Shown here piece after piece: positions 27,400 to 36,388 of a stretch of DNA of 64,000 nt. How positions within the stretch are numbered: position 1 is the first letter of the stretch; every line of letters begins with the position of its first letter. The position numbers and the translations under genes were made by a program. The notes below the pieces were generated by a model that ran no database searches, was not told where the DNA came from, and saw only the letters and a program-made list of their open reading frames with translations. This stretch comes from Paraburkholderia hiiakae (GTDB taxonomy: Bacteria > Pseudomonadota > Gammaproteobacteria > Burkholderiales > Burkholderiaceae): positions 248,001 through 312,000 of the forward strand of contig NZ_CAJHCQ010000004.1 in NCBI RefSeq assembly GCF_904848665.1, written 5' to 3'.

Positions 27400-29036
27400 A
27401 CCTCTCTCAAGCTCTGCTCGCCGCAGCGGTCGGGTTGCCGTTGCTGATGCTGCTGCTTTGCGCGTCGGCGCCTGTTCGAAGGCGGCTGCCTTCATGGTTC
27501 GCGATCGCTCCGCTGCCCGCGCTGGCCACGGCCGTCGGCGCCAGCCAGTGCGAAACCCTGACGCTCGGTCACAGCAGGTTCGCCCTGAGTTTCGCTCTCG
27601 ATACGCCAGGCGCATTGTTGCTCGGCACGGCGGCGCTGCTGTGGCTCTTCGCCGGAATCTATGCCGCACGCTATGTACGCGGTCGCGAAGATATCGATGG
27701 GTTTGTCGTCTGCTGGTTCATGGCCTTGACCGGCAGCGTCGGCGTGTTTCTGACGGCCGATCTGATTGGCTTCTATCTGATGCTGGCGGTGTTGAGTGTC
27801 GGCGCCAGCGGGCTGGTGCTCCAGGGCGACGGGCCCGAAGCCCGCTACGCGGGCGCGCTCTATCTCGGCATTGCATTGCTGGCCGAGGCTTTCGTGCTGG
27901 GAGGATTGGTCCTGCTGGCACAGGCCACGCCTCACGGCAGCCTGCTAATTCGCGATGCGGCTGCGGCGTTGCCGGGCTCGCCGTCGCGTAGCGCCACGCT
28001 GCTATTGCTGCTGGTTGGCCTCGGCATGAAGGCCGGGATGGTGCCGCTGCATTTCTGGATGCCGCACGCCTATCGCGCTGCACCTGTTCCGGCGGCGGCG
28101 GTACTCAGCGGCGCGGTGGTCAAGGCCAGTGTGATCGCATTGGTTCGTTTTCTGCCACTGACTTTCAACGACGCATGGCCGCACTTTGGCATCCCTTTCG
28201 CGGCGCTGGGCATGTTCGGCGCGTTCTACGGCGTGGCGATCGGTATCACCCAGTCCCGGCCGAAAGTCGTGCTGGCGTACTCGAGCGTCAGCCAGATGGG
28301 CTTCCTGATGGCCGTGATCGGCATGGGGCTAGCCGCAGGCGACCCCGCGACCGTGGTGGCAGCCGCGTACTATGCCGCGCACCATCTGCTGGTCAAAGGC
28401 ACGCTGTTTCTGGCTGTGGGCGTGGTCGCGTTGACGGGTGCCGGATCGTTGCGGTGGGTGCTGGTGCCCACGGCGGTCATCGCGCTCGGACTGGGCGGAT
28501 TGCCGTTGACGGGTGGCGCACTGGCCAAATACGCGGCCAAGGACCTGCTGTCCGGCGATCTGGCCAGCTCGCTGGCTGCGGCGTCTTCAGCCGCGACCAC
28601 GTTGCTGATGCTTCATTTCGTGCGCTGTCTGGGGGCCGTGGCCACGACCGATTCCAACGCGCGCGCTCCCGGGCCGCTCAGGGGGGCATGGCTGGCGATG
28701 GTCGTGGTCTCGCTGGCCGTTCCGTGGGTGTTGTATCTGCGTATCCCGGTAGGCTCGCTACCCGAGGCGCTGGCTCCTGCGGCGCTGTGGTCGGCACTCT
28801 GGCCGGTACTCGTTGGCGCGGCGCTCGCGGTAGGCTGGAGTCGATGGGGCAAGACGGTGCTGTCCGTGCCTGTGGGCGATGTAGGTGGCCTCCTGCGTGG
28901 ACTGCAACGAGGCGGCGCGGGGGCCGCACGAATCGCTGTCTGTACCGATGCGTTCGTGCGCGGATGGGCCGTGTCCTGTCTGACGCTGTTGCTCGCGGCG
29001 CTGCTGTTCGGTGGCCTGCTCGCGGTGGCGGCGTGA
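27396..29036 (+). CDS. Second MrpD/NuoL-like antiporter subunit
   Basis: A 546-aa antiporter-like membrane protein in the place where MrpA would be expected. It has Lys212 in GLGMKAGMVPLHFWMPHAY (helix 7), a following VVKAS, and YSSVSQMGFLMA. In helix 5, however, aligned to mrpD, the conserved Glu is Ala131 (YLMLAVLSVGASG), so one half-channel residue seems lost. It lacks the C-terminal extension of MrpA. It may be a structural partner or a channel with altered coupling. ATGA overlap with mrpD; 70 bp to the outer-membrane factor. Confidence 0.85.
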   Translation: MNLSQALLAAAVGLPLLMLLLCASAPVRRRLPSWFAIAPLPALATAVGASQCETLTLGHSRFALSFALDTPGALLLGTAALLWLFAGIYAARYVRGREDIDGFVVCWFMALTGSVGVFLTADLIGFYLMLAVLSVGASGLVLQGDGPEARYAGALYLGIALLAEAFVLGGLVLLAQATPHGSLLIRDAAAALPGSPSRSATLLLLLVGLGMKAGMVPLHFWMPHAYRAAPVPAAAVLSGAVVKASVIALVRFLPLTFNDAWPHFGIPFAALGMFGAFYGVAIGITQSRPKVVLAYSSVSQMGFLMAVIGMGLAAGDPATVVAAAYYAAHHLLVKGTLFLAVGVVALTGAGSLRWVLVPTAVIALGLGGLPLTGGALAKYAAKDLLSGDLASSLAAASSAATTLLMLHFVRCLGAVATTDSNARAPGPLRGAWLAMVVVSLAVPWVLYLRIPVGSLPEALAPAALWSALWPVLVGAALAVGWSRWGKTVLSVPVGDVGGLLRGLQRGGAGAARIAVCTDAFVRGWAVSCLTLLLAALLFGGLLAVAA

Positions 29037-29106
29037 TGTGTGTGGCGCAAACGACCGCACCGCCTGCGCATACGGGACGCGGTTGCAGCAGAACCTGGAG
29101 TACGTC

Positions 29107-30573
29107 ATGAGAACGCTGACGCGTGCTGCGATATTTGCCGCCGCTACCAGTTGCCTAGCCGGCTGCATTAGCGTGGGCCCCGATTACAGTCGCCCCGAGG
29201 TGGCGGTGCCGGCAACGTGGCGGGTCGATTTGCCCGAGGCTGAAGAAGTCGTGGACACGGCGTGGTGGGAGCAGTTCGACGATCCGGTGTTGAACGACCT
29301 GATTCAAACCGCACTGCAGGGCAATCTGGACGTGCGTATCGCCGCGGCGCGTATCGACCAGTTCATCGGCTTGTTGCGCGCTGCGCGCTCGCAGGGCCTC
29401 CCGCAGATCGGCTATGGCGCCAACGTGAGCCGCAACCGGACCAGCGAGGTCGGCATGCCGCCGCTGTCGCCGGTGCTCGATCCCGTATTCAATCTCTATC
29501 AGGGCATGCTGTCCGCTTCCTGGCAAATCGACCTGTTCGGCCGCGTGAGACGCCTGACCGAAGCCGCGCAGGCGCAGGTCTATGCCAGCGAGCAGGCCCA
29601 GCGGGGCGTCGTGCTTTCGCTGGTGACAGGCGTGGCGACCAGCTACATCACGCTGCGCGGGCTCGACCGGCAACTCGAAGTCGCGCGGGCCACGGCGGGT
29701 AACTTCGGCGAAACGCTGCGGATATTCGAGTTGCGCTACCGCGACGGCCTCGTTTCCCAGACGGAGCTTTCCCAGGTGCGCTCGCAGTACAAGCTGGCGC
29801 AATCCACGATACCGGCCATCGAGCAGCAGATCGCCATCGTGGAAAACGGCATCTCCATTCTGTCAGGTCGCAATCCTGGGCCGATTCCGCGCGGCAAGTC
29901 GGTGAGCGAGCTGGTGCTTCCCGTCATTCCGGCGGATCTGCCGTCGACATTGCTCGAGCGGCGGCCCGATATTCTGCAGGCCGAACAGAATCTGGTCTCC
30001 GCCAATGCGAATGTCGGCGCCACGCGCGCGCTTTACTACCCCACCATTTCGCTGACGGGGGCGCTGGGTTCGGTCAGCACGGCCTTCGGCGACTTCCTTT
30101 CTGGGCCCGCGTCGCTCTGGTCGATCGCGGCAGGACTGACCGGGCCGATCTTCACCTCAGGCGCCATTGAAGGCCAGGTGCAGTCGGCCGAGGCACAAAA
30201 GCGCCAGGCCGAACTGGTCTACCGGCAGACGGTGCTGGGCGCGTTCAACGACACCAACAACGCGCTGGTCAGTTCGCAGAAGACCATCGAGCAGACCGGG
30301 TTTCAGCAGCAGCGTGTCGATGCACTGCGCGAATATGCGCGATTCTCAAGGCTCAAGTTCGAAGACGGCCTGGTCGGCTATCTCGAAGTGCTGATATCCG
30401 AAAACGACCTGTTCTCGGCCGAGCTTGCCCTCGCCAACCTGCAGGCCTCGCGCTATAACCAGGTGATCAGCGTGTATCAGGCCATGGGCGGTGGCTGGGT
30501 GGATATCGCCGATTCGCATACGCCCGTGTCCCTGAGCGCCGACCGAAAGGGCAATGCCCCGCAGAGCAAGTGA
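29107..30573 (+). CDS. RND outer-membrane factor, lipoprotein
   Basis: A 488-aa TolC/OprM-type channel. The signal peptide ends SCLAGC, so Cys18 would be lipidated; the mature start SVGPDYSRPEVAVPATW is the NodT/OprM family signature. The duplicated half-repeats are visible (VRIAAARIDQFIGLLRAARS in the first, SANANVGATRALYYPTISLTG in the second). GGAG precedes the ATG at 29107; the frame open to 29011 overlaps the upstream gene and lacks a site. It completes the pump whose adaptor and inner subunit lie 5.7 kb upstream. Confidence 0.93.
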   Translation: MRTLTRAAIFAAATSCLAGCISVGPDYSRPEVAVPATWRVDLPEAEEVVDTAWWEQFDDPVLNDLIQTALQGNLDVRIAAARIDQFIGLLRAARSQGLPQIGYGANVSRNRTSEVGMPPLSPVLDPVFNLYQGMLSASWQIDLFGRVRRLTEAAQAQVYASEQAQRGVVLSLVTGVATSYITLRGLDRQLEVARATAGNFGETLRIFELRYRDGLVSQTELSQVRSQYKLAQSTIPAIEQQIAIVENGISILSGRNPGPIPRGKSVSELVLPVIPADLPSTLLERRPDILQAEQNLVSANANVGATRALYYPTISLTGALGSVSTAFGDFLSGPASLWSIAAGLTGPIFTSGAIEGQVQSAEAQKRQAELVYRQTVLGAFNDTNNALVSSQKTIEQTGFQQQRVDALREYARFSRLKFEDGLVGYLEVLISENDLFSAELALANLQASRYNQVISVYQAMGGGWVDIADSHTPVSLSADRKGNAPQSK

Positions 30574-30589
30574 CACAGGCTTTAAAGAC

Positions 30590-32065
30590 ATGGTCGTGCG
30601 TTCGTGGAACTACGCCGTATTACTTGCCGCCACGTCGTTGCTATTGATCGGCGGCTGCGCGACACGGCCTGTGAACCCACCAATCATTCAGTACGACTCG
30701 CAGCAGCTGAGCCCGTTCGACCGGCTGGAAGGAAACAGGGGCGGCAGGCAGGACATGGTCATTCTCGCCTTTTCCGGTGGCGGAATGCGTGCGGCCGCGT
30801 TTTCATACGGAACGCTGGAGACGCTGCAGCGTATCGAAGTGACGGGCGCGACGGGCAAGAAGATCCGCTTGCTCGATGAAGTGGATCTGATCACCGGAGT
30901 CTCCGGCGGCAGCTTCACCGCGCTGGCGTACGGGCTTTACGGCAGGCATCTGTTCGACTTCTATGAGGACCGCTTTCTCAAGCGCAACGTGCAGGGCGAA
31001 CTCATCGCCCGCATCCTGAATCCGGTGAACTGGCCCGCGCTGGCTTCCGCGCGCTGGAGCCGCTCCGAGCTTGCGGCGAAGCTGTATGACGAAGTCCTGT
31101 TCAACAATGCGACATTCGCCGAACTCGAGCGCAAGGGCGGCCCGATGATCGCCGTCAGCGCAACGGAACTGACGACGGGATCGCGCATCGTGTTTCTCCA
31201 GCAGAACTTCGACGTCCTGTGTGCGGAACTCGGTCCAGTCAAGCTTTCGCGTGCGGCGGCGGCATCCTCGGCGGTGCCGGTAGTGCTGGCTCCGATTACG
31301 ATCAACAACTATGGCGGCACGTGCGGTTACGAGGAACCCAGCTGGAGTCAAGCGCTTGCCCAACCCGACAGGGTGCAGAGATCCGCGAGCCGTATTCTCA
31401 ATCGACTGCAGGATTTGCGCGAAATCGTCGACGCGACCCAAAACCCCTATTTCCATCTCGTCGATGGCGGCATCTCCGACAATCTGGGGCTGAGGGGCGT
31501 GCTGGATTTCATCGGAACATTCGAGGCGCTCCACGAAGCCGGGCAACCCGCGCCGCTCGACAACGTACGCAGACTCATTATCTTCGTGGTGAACGCGGCG
31601 TCGTCTCCTTCGACCAGCTGGAACCTTTCGGAACGTCCTCCAGGCGCCATCAGGACGCTTGTCCAGGCAGTTGGCGTGCCGATCGACCGGTTTTCCAGCG
31701 AATCAGTCGAGCTATTGCAGGACATCAAGGCCCGATGGGCGCTGTTGCGCCAGATCCGCAACTCCGAGGCGTTCAGGGATAACAAGGATCCCAAGCTGGC
31801 GCGGGCCGTGGAAGCGCCCGATACCGATATCTATGTCGTCAACGTGTCATTTGACGCACTGGCCGACAAGGCCGAGCGGGACGGCCTGAATCAATTGCCG
31901 ACTTCACTTGCGTTGCCGGATGAGGCAATCGATCGCTTGCGCAACGCGGCGAGCACGATCATCCTGGCGTCCCCGGAATTCCAGGCTGCACTCAAGGCTG
32001 CAGGTGCGCGAATTGTCGATCAACCTGAAACCATACCGGCGGACAAAAAGGCGAATGCGCCATAG
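30590..32065 (+). CDS. Patatin-like phospholipase lipoprotein
   Basis: A 491-aa lipid acyl hydrolase. Signal MVVRSWNYAVLLAATSLLLIGGC gives a lipid-anchored enzyme. The patatin catalytic parts are intact: oxyanion loop SGGGMRAAAFSYG, nucleophile Ser in ITGVSGGSF, and catalytic Asp in HLVDGGISDNLG. An upstream ATG at 30554 overlaps the channel gene; the start at 30590 is preferred because it gives a clean lipoprotein signal. Only 16 bp separate it from the outer-membrane factor, so it is very likely cotranscribed with the efflux system. The substrate is probably membrane phospholipid. Confidence 0.9.
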   Translation: MVVRSWNYAVLLAATSLLLIGGCATRPVNPPIIQYDSQQLSPFDRLEGNRGGRQDMVILAFSGGGMRAAAFSYGTLETLQRIEVTGATGKKIRLLDEVDLITGVSGGSFTALAYGLYGRHLFDFYEDRFLKRNVQGELIARILNPVNWPALASARWSRSELAAKLYDEVLFNNATFAELERKGGPMIAVSATELTTGSRIVFLQQNFDVLCAELGPVKLSRAAAASSAVPVVLAPITINNYGGTCGYEEPSWSQALAQPDRVQRSASRILNRLQDLREIVDATQNPYFHLVDGGISDNLGLRGVLDFIGTFEALHEAGQPAPLDNVRRLIIFVVNAASSPSTSWNLSERPPGAIRTLVQAVGVPIDRFSSESVELLQDIKARWALLRQIRNSEAFRDNKDPKLARAVEAPDTDIYVVNVSFDALADKAERDGLNQLPTSLALPDEAIDRLRNAASTIILASPEFQAALKAAGARIVDQPETIPADKKANAP

Positions 32066-32282
32066 CGCCGCCCAGCGCCCTGGACGGCGACTAACCGAAA
32101 GAAGTTCGAACGTTCCTTAACGGGGGGCAACTGAATATCACGATTTCACGGGCGGCCTATACTCCGATGGCGTGCTGGTGAACCGTCCGTCTGTTAGCAA
32201 TGTGGTGCGCTAACCTGGTAGAGGGGAGAGGAATAAGTTCAAGGCCACTCTGCGTTTTGAAGTTGCTTCCAAGAGAAAACCA

Positions 32283-33854
32283 ATGCTACGCACTTCGCTG
32301 AAGGTAATAAAAATATGCGTGTCGATTCTGGTCGTGCTTGCGTTGCTCGCACTGGGTTTGCGGGCGTGGTCTTCGCTGCGCGGCCCGGAACTCTCGGTCT
32401 GGCACACCTATGTGCCGCGCGAGATGACCGTCGAAGAAATAGACGCCGGCGACTGGAATGCGTACATGCGGGAGGAGTCGCGGCTTTTCGAGGATGTGCG
32501 CGTCAACGTCGTCGAAAAGATCAAAGCATCCGAGCGTGTCCCGTCGAACCGATACTACGAAGGCGCACCGATCTATCCAGAGCACTTCGCTCAGGACTGG
32601 AACCGCTCATACATCCTGGAGCCTTCAGGACCTCCGGTGGGTGCCGTGGTGCTGCTGCATGGCATGACGGACTCGCCGTACAGTTTGCGGCACATCGCGC
32701 GCAATTATCGTGACCGGGGCTTTGTCGCGATCGCCATCCGTTTGCCTGGACACGGTACCGTGCCTGCGGGACTAACCAACGTCACATGGCAAGAATGGGC
32801 CGCGGCAACGCGACTCGCGGTTCGCGAAGCGCGCCGGCGCGTGGGCCCGGACAAGCCGCTCGAACTAATCGGCTTCTCGAACGGCGGCGCACTTGCCCTG
32901 CAATATGCGATGGACGCCATCGAGAACCCCGCGCTCACGCGTCCCACCCGGCTCGTGCTCATTTCGCCGATGATCGGCGTCACCCGTTACGCGCGGTTTG
33001 CGGGCCTGGTGGGACTACCCGCGGTGTTGCCTGCGTTCGCGCGGGCCGCCTGGCTCGGCATCGTGCCGGAATTCAACCCCTTCAAATACAACTCGTTCCC
33101 GGTGAACGCAGCGCGTCAGTCCTGGCTGCTGACCAGCGCCATCCAGGAGCAGATGGCGAGGCTCGAGCGTGAGAATCGGTTGAAGTCGCTCCCTCCCGTA
33201 CTGACGTTCCAGTCGGTTACTGATTTCACGGTCAGCACCCCTGCTGTCATGTCGTCGCTGTATGACAAGCTTCCCGAAAACGGCAGTGAAATCGTGTTGT
33301 TCGACGTGAACCGCAGCGTGAGCTTCAGAACCTTCCTGCGCGTCGCGTCCTATTCGGCGCTCACGCGGCTGCTGCGCATTGGGCCGCAGAACTATCGCAC
33401 CACGGTCATTGCCAACGCGTCACAGGATTCGGCTCATACGGTCGAACGCAGTGTCGATGCCGGCAGCGTGGTCACTCGCGTTCGTCCTTTGGACATTGAC
33501 TATCCGCCGGATATTTTTTCGTTATCGCATGTTGCGATTCCATTCCCCGTGACCGATGCGCTCTACGGTATCAAGCCGGGCGACGACGAAAACTTCAATG
33601 TCAACCTGGGTACGCTCGCGCCGCGCGGAGAACGCGGCACGTTGATTTTGACGCTCGACTCGATGTTCCGGATTGCATCGAATCCATTCTTCCCGTATCT
33701 CCTGCAACGCATCGACGAGGGCATCGGCGAGATGCCGCCTCCCGTTGTCAATTCACCCACGCGCACGCATGAGACCGCTGCCGGGAAGCCGGAGGATTCC
33801 GCAGAAGCGTTGAAGGAACTCGAGCAGACCGGCGATGATTACAGCGAGCCGTAA
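32283..33854 (+). CDS. Membrane-anchored alpha/beta hydrolase
   Basis: A 523-aa serine hydrolase with one N-terminal membrane helix (about residues 8-28, ICVSILVVLALLALGL), leaving the catalytic domain in the periplasm. VVLLHGMTDSPYSLRHIA is the oxyanion region, IGFSNGGALALQYA carries the nucleophile, and IRLPGHGTVPAG is typical of lysophospholipase/monoacylglycerol lipase relatives. A Pro/Glu-rich tail follows residue 490. It follows the patatin gene by 217 bp on the same strand. A lysophospholipase role after the patatin is an inference. Confidence 0.8.
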   Translation: MLRTSLKVIKICVSILVVLALLALGLRAWSSLRGPELSVWHTYVPREMTVEEIDAGDWNAYMREESRLFEDVRVNVVEKIKASERVPSNRYYEGAPIYPEHFAQDWNRSYILEPSGPPVGAVVLLHGMTDSPYSLRHIARNYRDRGFVAIAIRLPGHGTVPAGLTNVTWQEWAAATRLAVREARRRVGPDKPLELIGFSNGGALALQYAMDAIENPALTRPTRLVLISPMIGVTRYARFAGLVGLPAVLPAFARAAWLGIVPEFNPFKYNSFPVNAARQSWLLTSAIQEQMARLERENRLKSLPPVLTFQSVTDFTVSTPAVMSSLYDKLPENGSEIVLFDVNRSVSFRTFLRVASYSALTRLLRIGPQNYRTTVIANASQDSAHTVERSVDAGSVVTRVRPLDIDYPPDIFSLSHVAIPFPVTDALYGIKPGDDENFNVNLGTLAPRGERGTLILTLDSMFRIASNPFFPYLLQRIDEGIGEMPPPVVNSPTRTHETAAGKPEDSAEALKELEQTGDDYSEP

Positions 33855-33956
33855 GCCGACGGCTGCAACAGCAAGTCGATTGCAAGGATCGACAGCATCC
33901 AGACACCGGGCCGGCCAACCTTGTTACCGAGCCCGGTTTGTCCGATGATACCGGCA

Positions 33957-33990
33957 GGGTGCGCCCCACCGGCCGGCCGGTGACGCACCC
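33957..33990 (+). terminator. Hairpin after the efflux/lipase cluster
   Basis: GGGTGCG/CGCACCC (33957-33963, 33984-33990) closes an inner CACCGG/CCGGTG stem, with a small bulge. About 100 bp after the hydrolase stop; no U-run follows. Confidence 0.5.
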
Positions 33991-34041
33991 GTCCAGCACC
34001 AGCGCCTGCTGAGTGTTACGTCATACCCGGAGACGAGCACC

Positions 34042-34836
34042 GTGAACATTCCCCGATTGCTGCTTGGCAGCATCATGCTATTCGTGGTGGGCACGGTGTT
34101 GCAGCTGGTATGGCCGCTTGCGCAGGCGGCGTCCTATCACCACTTCGCGGATCAACGCGCGCTGGGCTTCATACCGCATGCCGCGGATGTGCTGTCGAAT
34201 CTCGTCATTCTGGCGGCCGGGGTCGCGTGCCTCGACTGGGCGAAGCGAAATGCGGCGCGGCAGCCGCAGCCGCCAAAATTCCCCGGCATGGTAGTCGCCG
34301 GATTCGGGCTCGTGCTAACGGCAATCGGGTCGGCCTACTATCACTGGGCGCCTTCCGACGCGACGCTCGTCTGGGATCGCCTGCCGATGACGATCGTCTT
34401 CGCCGGCATACTTGCGATGCTCTGGACCTCGAACACCGGGCAGCGCGTGGGCTGGGTACCGTTGCTGATCATGGTTGCCGTGTCGCTAGGCACGATCGAG
34501 TACTGGCTCGCGCTCAACAGCCTGTGGCCGTACGCGATCCTGCAGTTCGGCGGGCTCATGTTCATCGTCGGGTTGACGCTCACGCGCAAGGTGGACAGCG
34601 TATTCGGCTGGACGATGGTGATCGTCTTCTACGGCGTGGCAAAGATCTTTGAGAGCCTTGACTGGCAGGTGTGGGAACTCACTCATCATGTGATCGCGGG
34701 GCATGCGCTGAAGCACGCATCGAGCGGCCTGGCCGGCGCCGCCTTGATTCTGGTGGCGAACGCGGCACCGCGCGTCGCGGTCGGCACGGTCCCACCGCAG
34801 CCGACAGCGATCAACCATTCCCGCACACCGCGCTGA
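34042..34836 (+). CDS. Ceramidase-like (CREST family) membrane protein
   Basis: A 264-aa protein with about seven membrane helices. The CREST metal-hydrolase residues are visible: Ser in DVLSNLVIL, His and Asp in SAYYHWAPSDATLVWDRLPM, and a His pair in GHALKHASSGLAG near the C-terminus. Members of this superfamily include alkaline ceramidases and adiponectin receptors. The start is GTG at 34042. It lies on the same strand after the efflux/lipase cluster, separated by a hairpin. Bacterial members are rarely characterised, so the substrate is open; an amide lipid is one possibility. Confidence 0.78.
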   Translation: MNIPRLLLGSIMLFVVGTVLQLVWPLAQAASYHHFADQRALGFIPHAADVLSNLVILAAGVACLDWAKRNAARQPQPPKFPGMVVAGFGLVLTAIGSAYYHWAPSDATLVWDRLPMTIVFAGILAMLWTSNTGQRVGWVPLLIMVAVSLGTIEYWLALNSLWPYAILQFGGLMFIVGLTLTRKVDSVFGWTMVIVFYGVAKIFESLDWQVWELTHHVIAGHALKHASSGLAGAALILVANAAPRVAVGTVPPQPTAINHSRTPR

Positions 34837-34900
34837 CATGTTCGGACTACAAAGTTTCCGATGACCGACGCCAGGACGGAGCCGGACACGAAGCGAAATA

Positions 34901-35002
34901 CTAGTGCAGCGAAGCCACTCGCACGAGCGCGAACACGAAGGCAAGCACAACGACGATCACGCCCGTGGCAACGACCAGACGATCGGCTAGCAAGCGGCGC
35001 AT
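34901..35002 (-). CDS. 33-aa single-helix membrane peptide
   Basis: MRRLLADRLVVATGVIVVVL is the first part, followed by AFVFALVRVASLH and a TAG stop: a positively charged head and one membrane helix. TAGGAGA lies 8 bases before the ATG at 35002 and overlaps the stop codon of the flavocytochrome gene, so translation is probably coupled. Small helices of this sort accompany respiratory complexes (for example CydX or CcoQ), which fits the position at the end of an oxidase gene set, but no family is recognised. Confidence 0.65.
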   Translation of the reverse strand: MRRLLADRLVVATGVIVVVLAFVFALVRVASLH

Positions 35003-35012
35003 GTTGGTTCTC

Positions 35013-36338
35013 CTACACGAAGCTGTAGCGCTCTGAATGATACCGGGCGATCGGTACCTTCATCTCGCCCAGCGCGGTTTCGATGGCGTCCATCATGACA
35101 TCCGGCCCGCAAATGAAGTACTCGTGGTTCGTGTACTCGGGAGGCAGGTGACGCCTGAACAGGTCCGCGTCGATGCGGCCGGTTTCGCCGGTCCAGCCCG
35201 GGTGAGCATCCGAGAGCACATAGACGATTTTCAGGTCGAGCCGCGTCTTCAGCGCATCCAGCTCTTCGCGGAACGTCAGCGATTCCCAGTTCTTGCCACC
35301 GTAGAGCAGCACCAGCGGACGCTTGTCGCCGCGGTCGGCGAGCGTGCGGATCATGCTCATCATCGGCGTGATGCCGATGCCGCCTGCGATCAGCACGTGC
35401 ATATCCGTTGGGTTGCCGATCGTGAATGCGCCATACGGGCCGTCGAGGTACACGCGCTGCCCGGTCGTGACCGTTTTGACAGCGCTCGTGAAGTCGCCGA
35501 GATTGCGGATCGTCATTTCGACGCGTCCGTCTGGCGCCTGGGCGCTCGACGAAAACGAGAACGGGTGCCCGGTGATGCGGAAGGGGCTCGCCCATAGCGT
35601 TAGCCAGCCAAACTGGCCCGGCTGGAAGCGAAATCCGGCGTGAGCTTCGGGCTGCATGACGAGCGTCGTGGTATCGCCGCGCTCCCTGCGCACCTCGACG
35701 ACGCGATACGGCCTGCGCAGCATGTAGAGCGGCTTGACGATGCGCACATAGAGCAGCAACGCGATCCAGAAAATCGTCATGCCGATCCACAGGAACCGCT
35801 TGAGCGGATCGGTGAGGTAGAAGCCCCAGCCGACCATATGCAGCATGCCCGCGCCGATTGCGGTCAGCGCGAGCACGATATGTGACAGATGCCACGTTTC
35901 GTAGCGGATTTTCAGTTGCTTGCGCCACAGGGCGGTTACGACGAGCACGATGAGCGCGCCGATCGACAGCACCGCGAAGCGGGCGCCCCATGGGATATCC
36001 CAGATAGAGTCCGGCATCGCGAGCGATTCCGAGCGGATGGCGATCAGGATCAGAGGATGCGCCACGACGAGACCCACGGCCAGCAGCGAGACACGTCGGT
36101 GAAAGTGATAGATGACGTCCTCGCCCCACGGTTCGGTCACATGCCGAAAGCGTGCCGTGAGCCCGAATTGCAGCCCCATCATCGCAAGACCGGAATAGCC
36201 GAGCGCAACCGAGAACTCGGTGCCGAAATTGCGTGCGGGCGGCAGGTTGCCCGCGAGCAGCGCGAAAAGCGGGGCGAGAATGAAGAGCAGATAAATGGCC
36301 GACCAGATGGCTTTGCGCACGAGATCGCGAGAATTCAT
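35013..36338 (-). CDS. Ferric-reductase-like flavocytochrome
   Basis: A 441-aa membrane electron carrier. Six N-terminal helices hold four heme-binding His (YHFHRRVSLLAVGLVVAHP and ETWHLSHIVLALTA, GMLHMVGW). A C-terminal FNR-type domain binds FAD (HPFSFSSSAQAP) and NAD(P)H (LIAGGIGITPMMSMIR, FICGPDVMMDA). It moves electrons from cytosolic NAD(P)H across the membrane, as in ferric reductases and NOX enzymes. It sits 50 bp downstream of the oxidase-linked 112-aa gene and just upstream of the 33-aa peptide, all on one strand. Confidence 0.88.
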   Translation of the reverse strand: MNSRDLVRKAIWSAIYLLFILAPLFALLAGNLPPARNFGTEFSVALGYSGLAMMGLQFGLTARFRHVTEPWGEDVIYHFHRRVSLLAVGLVVAHPLILIAIRSESLAMPDSIWDIPWGARFAVLSIGALIVLVVTALWRKQLKIRYETWHLSHIVLALTAIGAGMLHMVGWGFYLTDPLKRFLWIGMTIFWIALLLYVRIVKPLYMLRRPYRVVEVRRERGDTTTLVMQPEAHAGFRFQPGQFGWLTLWASPFRITGHPFSFSSSAQAPDGRVEMTIRNLGDFTSAVKTVTTGQRVYLDGPYGAFTIGNPTDMHVLIAGGIGITPMMSMIRTLADRGDKRPLVLLYGGKNWESLTFREELDALKTRLDLKIVYVLSDAHPGWTGETGRIDADLFRRHLPPEYTNHEYFICGPDVMMDAIETALGEMKVPIARYHSERYSFV

Positions 36339-36388
36339 GAAACCCCCTCTACCCCGGGCCCTGCCTTCACAGCCTCGCTACGCGCTGC

